NCBI RefSeq assembly: GCF_017848315.1
Contig: NZ_JAFKEC010000058.1
Location: forward strand, 1-33,851
From: Pseudomonas palmensis
GTDB taxonomy: Bacteria; Pseudomonadota; Gammaproteobacteria; Pseudomonadales; Pseudomonadaceae
Reading direction: 5' to 3'
DNA: 33,851 nucleotides
The notes under the pieces were generated by a model. That model did not search any database and had not been told where the DNA came from. It saw only the letters and a program-made list of their open reading frames with translations. Numbering within the stretch: position 1 is the first letter of the stretch; each line of letters begins with the position of its first letter. The position numbers and the translations under genes were made by a program. Shown piece after piece: positions 32,846-33,851 of this stretch.

Positions 32846-33214
32846 AAACTTCTTCGATTCAAATTTACAAATAATTCAGGTTTTCCTGTCGGGTTGCTCC
32901 GCGTATACGGTGAGCCCCCTTATCCCGACTGGGTAATAGCCGCGCTGGAGGACATTCCGGGGGACGAAAGTGACAAAGACGTTCAATCTCAGCGCGAGTC
33001 AATAATCGATAGATACAACCAAATGGTTGGGGAGGTGAATACAGGACCGAAGCAGTTTCCAGGGGGGGTACTACGGCGCTGGATCGACTACGAACCTCGC
33101 CATGGCGACCCCTCTAAATGGTACGCATGGCTGCTACGTCCAGGAAGGTCAACTAGTGTGGCGGTAATCGATGGAAGCGTATGGGCGGTGAGCGTAGCAA
33201 AAAGCGAAGACTGA
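32639..33214 (+). CDS. Unrecognised protein, first copy of a duplicated gene
   Basis: A 191-residue protein beginning MSATSFSVQLQNEMEGKINY. It has no signal peptide or membrane segment and is rich in aromatic residues, Pro, Gly, Ser and Thr. The first 100 residues look like beta strands (FNLYPGGKFIATTAESYQT, LRFKFTNNSGFPVGLLRVYG), then a polar helical stretch (DVQSQRESIIDRYNQMVGEV) and a C-terminal WYAWLLRPGRSTSVAVIDGS. I do not recognise a family. GC content and codon use are clearly lower than in the neighbours (codons such as ATA, TTA, AAA are common), suggesting acquisition by transfer. GGGAG lies nine bases before the ATG. A second copy follows 1006 bp downstream. Confidence 0.75.
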   Translation: MSATSFSVQLQNEMEGKINYFHYQKFGDPASGTKSALTSPQTTYDFNLYPGGKFIATTAESYQTQLEDPKLLRFKFTNNSGFPVGLLRVYGEPPYPDWVIAALEDIPGDESDKDVQSQRESIIDRYNQMVGEVNTGPKQFPGGVLRRWIDYEPRHGDPSKWYAWLLRPGRSTSVAVIDGSVWAVSVAKSED

Positions 33215-33300
33215 CCTTTTCCCCTGGCAGCGCAACGGGGAGCTTGGGTGCTGTACAGAACTCAAATGACCCTAGTTCAGCTCTCGCGTCGTCAGCATTT
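33215..33300. other. Spacer between the duplicated copies
   Basis: This stretch after the first gene's stop holds no recognised gene, terminator or repeat. Together with 33376-33644 it forms the gene-free gap between the two copies, interrupted only by the DUF3077 remnant. Confidence 0.5.
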
Positions 33301-33375
33301 TTAAGTAGTGCATGCGTTGAACAGAGGAGGGTGATTGCCGTTGCAACACCCTCCCTTTTTGAGTGGAGCTGCCAT
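33301..33375 (-). pseudogene. Remnant of a DUF3077 gene
   Basis: Minus-strand codons read KKGGCCNGNHPPLFNAC and then stop; the intact gene at 31873-32178 has GCCNGNHPPLFSVC. The plus-strand string GGGTGATTGCCGTTGCAACA is shared exactly (32093-32112 and 33329-33348). About 85 bases containing the normal N-terminus, start codon and ribosome binding site are missing, and the frame is closed just after the conserved block. It is a decayed copy carried along with the duplication. Confidence 0.75.
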
Positions 33376-33544
33376 CTGATGTTCGGGTGGCGCAGTAGCA
33401 GTGCGCGAGGCCCGTTCGCTGGATTGCCTGCGAGCTCGCAAGGTTCACGGGGGGCTTCAGCACGCTCTACACCGGCATGCGCAATGCCCCTGAAGCGGGG
33501 GCCGGATGCTTGTGCATTATTGCTCAGGCAGCAAGGCTGGATCG

Positions 33545-33851
33545 GCTCGATGCAACTGGCAAAGTTGACAGTTGTGACAAGCAAAATGACGTAGCAAGCT
33601 ATCCAGGAGCACATAGCCGAGTGCCTTTCCTGGGAGCATCGATCATGAGTGCAACATCCTTCAGCGTACAACTCCAAAACGAAATGGAAGGTAAGATCAA
33701 TTATTTCCACTACCAAAAGTTCGGCGACCCCGCCTCGGGTACAAAATCCGCATTAACATCGCCCCAAACTACTTATGACTTCAATCTCTACCCCGGCGGA
33801 AAGTTTATAGCGACGACCGCCGAGTCCTACCAAACGCAGCTTGAAGATCCA
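33545..33851. repeat. Direct duplication, right copy (cut by the window edge)
   Basis: Identical to 32539-32845. Left of 33545 the similarity falls quickly: three differences in the preceding 60 bases, then about one in four, so the boundary between identical and diverged sequence is fairly sharp. Confidence 0.9.
33645..33851 (+). CDS. Unrecognised protein, second copy of the duplicated gene (partial)
   Basis: The first 69 codons of a gene identical over this length to the one at 32639-33214, including its GGGAG ribosome binding site. The window ends before the stop, so it is unknown whether the second copy is complete or diverges later. Tandem identical genes suggest a recent duplication or ongoing gene conversion. 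Confidence 0.75.
   Translation, partial: MSATSFSVQLQNEMEGKINYFHYQKFGDPASGTKSALTSPQTTYDFNLYPGGKFIATTAESYQTQLEDP

Noticed and set aside
32379..33851. Insertion sequence or transposon as the cause of the right-edge duplication
   Set aside because: No transposase, terminal inverted repeats or target-site duplication are visible. A tandem duplication with gene conversion explains the data.

Overview
The window looks like chromosomal DNA of a GC-rich gamma-proteobacterium, most likely Pseudomonas of the P. putida group. The signs are short palindromic REP elements of the 'taggagc-cggc/gggc' type, small protein families typical of pseudomonads (DUF2388, DUF3077, DUF2986), a FecI/FecR/TonB-receptor signalling locus, a second PBP2, and many small 'regulator plus divergent exporter or enzyme' modules. 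I saw no rRNA, tRNA, CRISPR array, transposase or phage gene.

Layout. (1) 1-3042: end of a tiny membrane ORF, a terminator, then a minus-strand cluster of YahK-like alcohol dehydrogenase, glutathione S-transferase and MFS transporter. (2) 3192-7962: a DUF2388 secreted protein, a REP pair, then a locus built around a MarR regulator (6457-6903). A full-length homodimeric pyruvate dehydrogenase E1 lies on one side. On the other is a 356-residue protein that resembles only the C-terminal half of E1. Three copies of one palindrome (TTGCA-WW-TGCAA) lie in the control regions of these genes. (3) 8064-12299: stand-alone PBP2, then a radical SAM protein and its DUF4130 partner, overlapping by ATGA and preceded by a very good LexA (SOS) box. 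(4) 12478-18572: glyoxalase-fold protein, membrane hydroxylase (sterol desaturase family) with its ribosome binding site inside a hairpin, AraC regulator, Lrp regulator with divergent LysE exporter, MaoC-like hydratase, an unrecognised protein, and an XRE-cupin regulator divergent from an EamA exporter. (5) 18574-23229: AraC regulator divergent from a TauE/SafE permease, and an LctP-type permease divergent from an Lrp regulator with two matching palindromic operators, then a nitrilase-family hydrolase. (6) 23352-26245: LLM flavin oxidoreductase and YfcG-like GST in one operon, divergent LysR regulator, and a 53-residue DUF2986 gene. (7) 26398-27619: seven head-to-tail copies of a 165-192 bp unit, each carrying two REP-like elements. 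(8) 27652-31722: TonB-dependent siderophore receptor with signalling domain, FecR anti-sigma and FecI-type sigma. (9) 31873-33851: a DUF3077 gene and an unrecognised 191-residue gene of lower GC. The segment is duplicated about 1 kb downstream, the second copy identical over at least 307 bp up to the window edge, with a remnant of the DUF3077 gene between the copies.

Most loci are self-contained control modules with a regulator next to the gene it probably controls. The best candidates for undescribed biology are the MarR/E1/half-E1 locus, the tandem REP array whose internal hairpin shows compensatory changes between copies, the SOS-box radical SAM/DUF4130 pair, and the duplicated unknown gene at the right edge.
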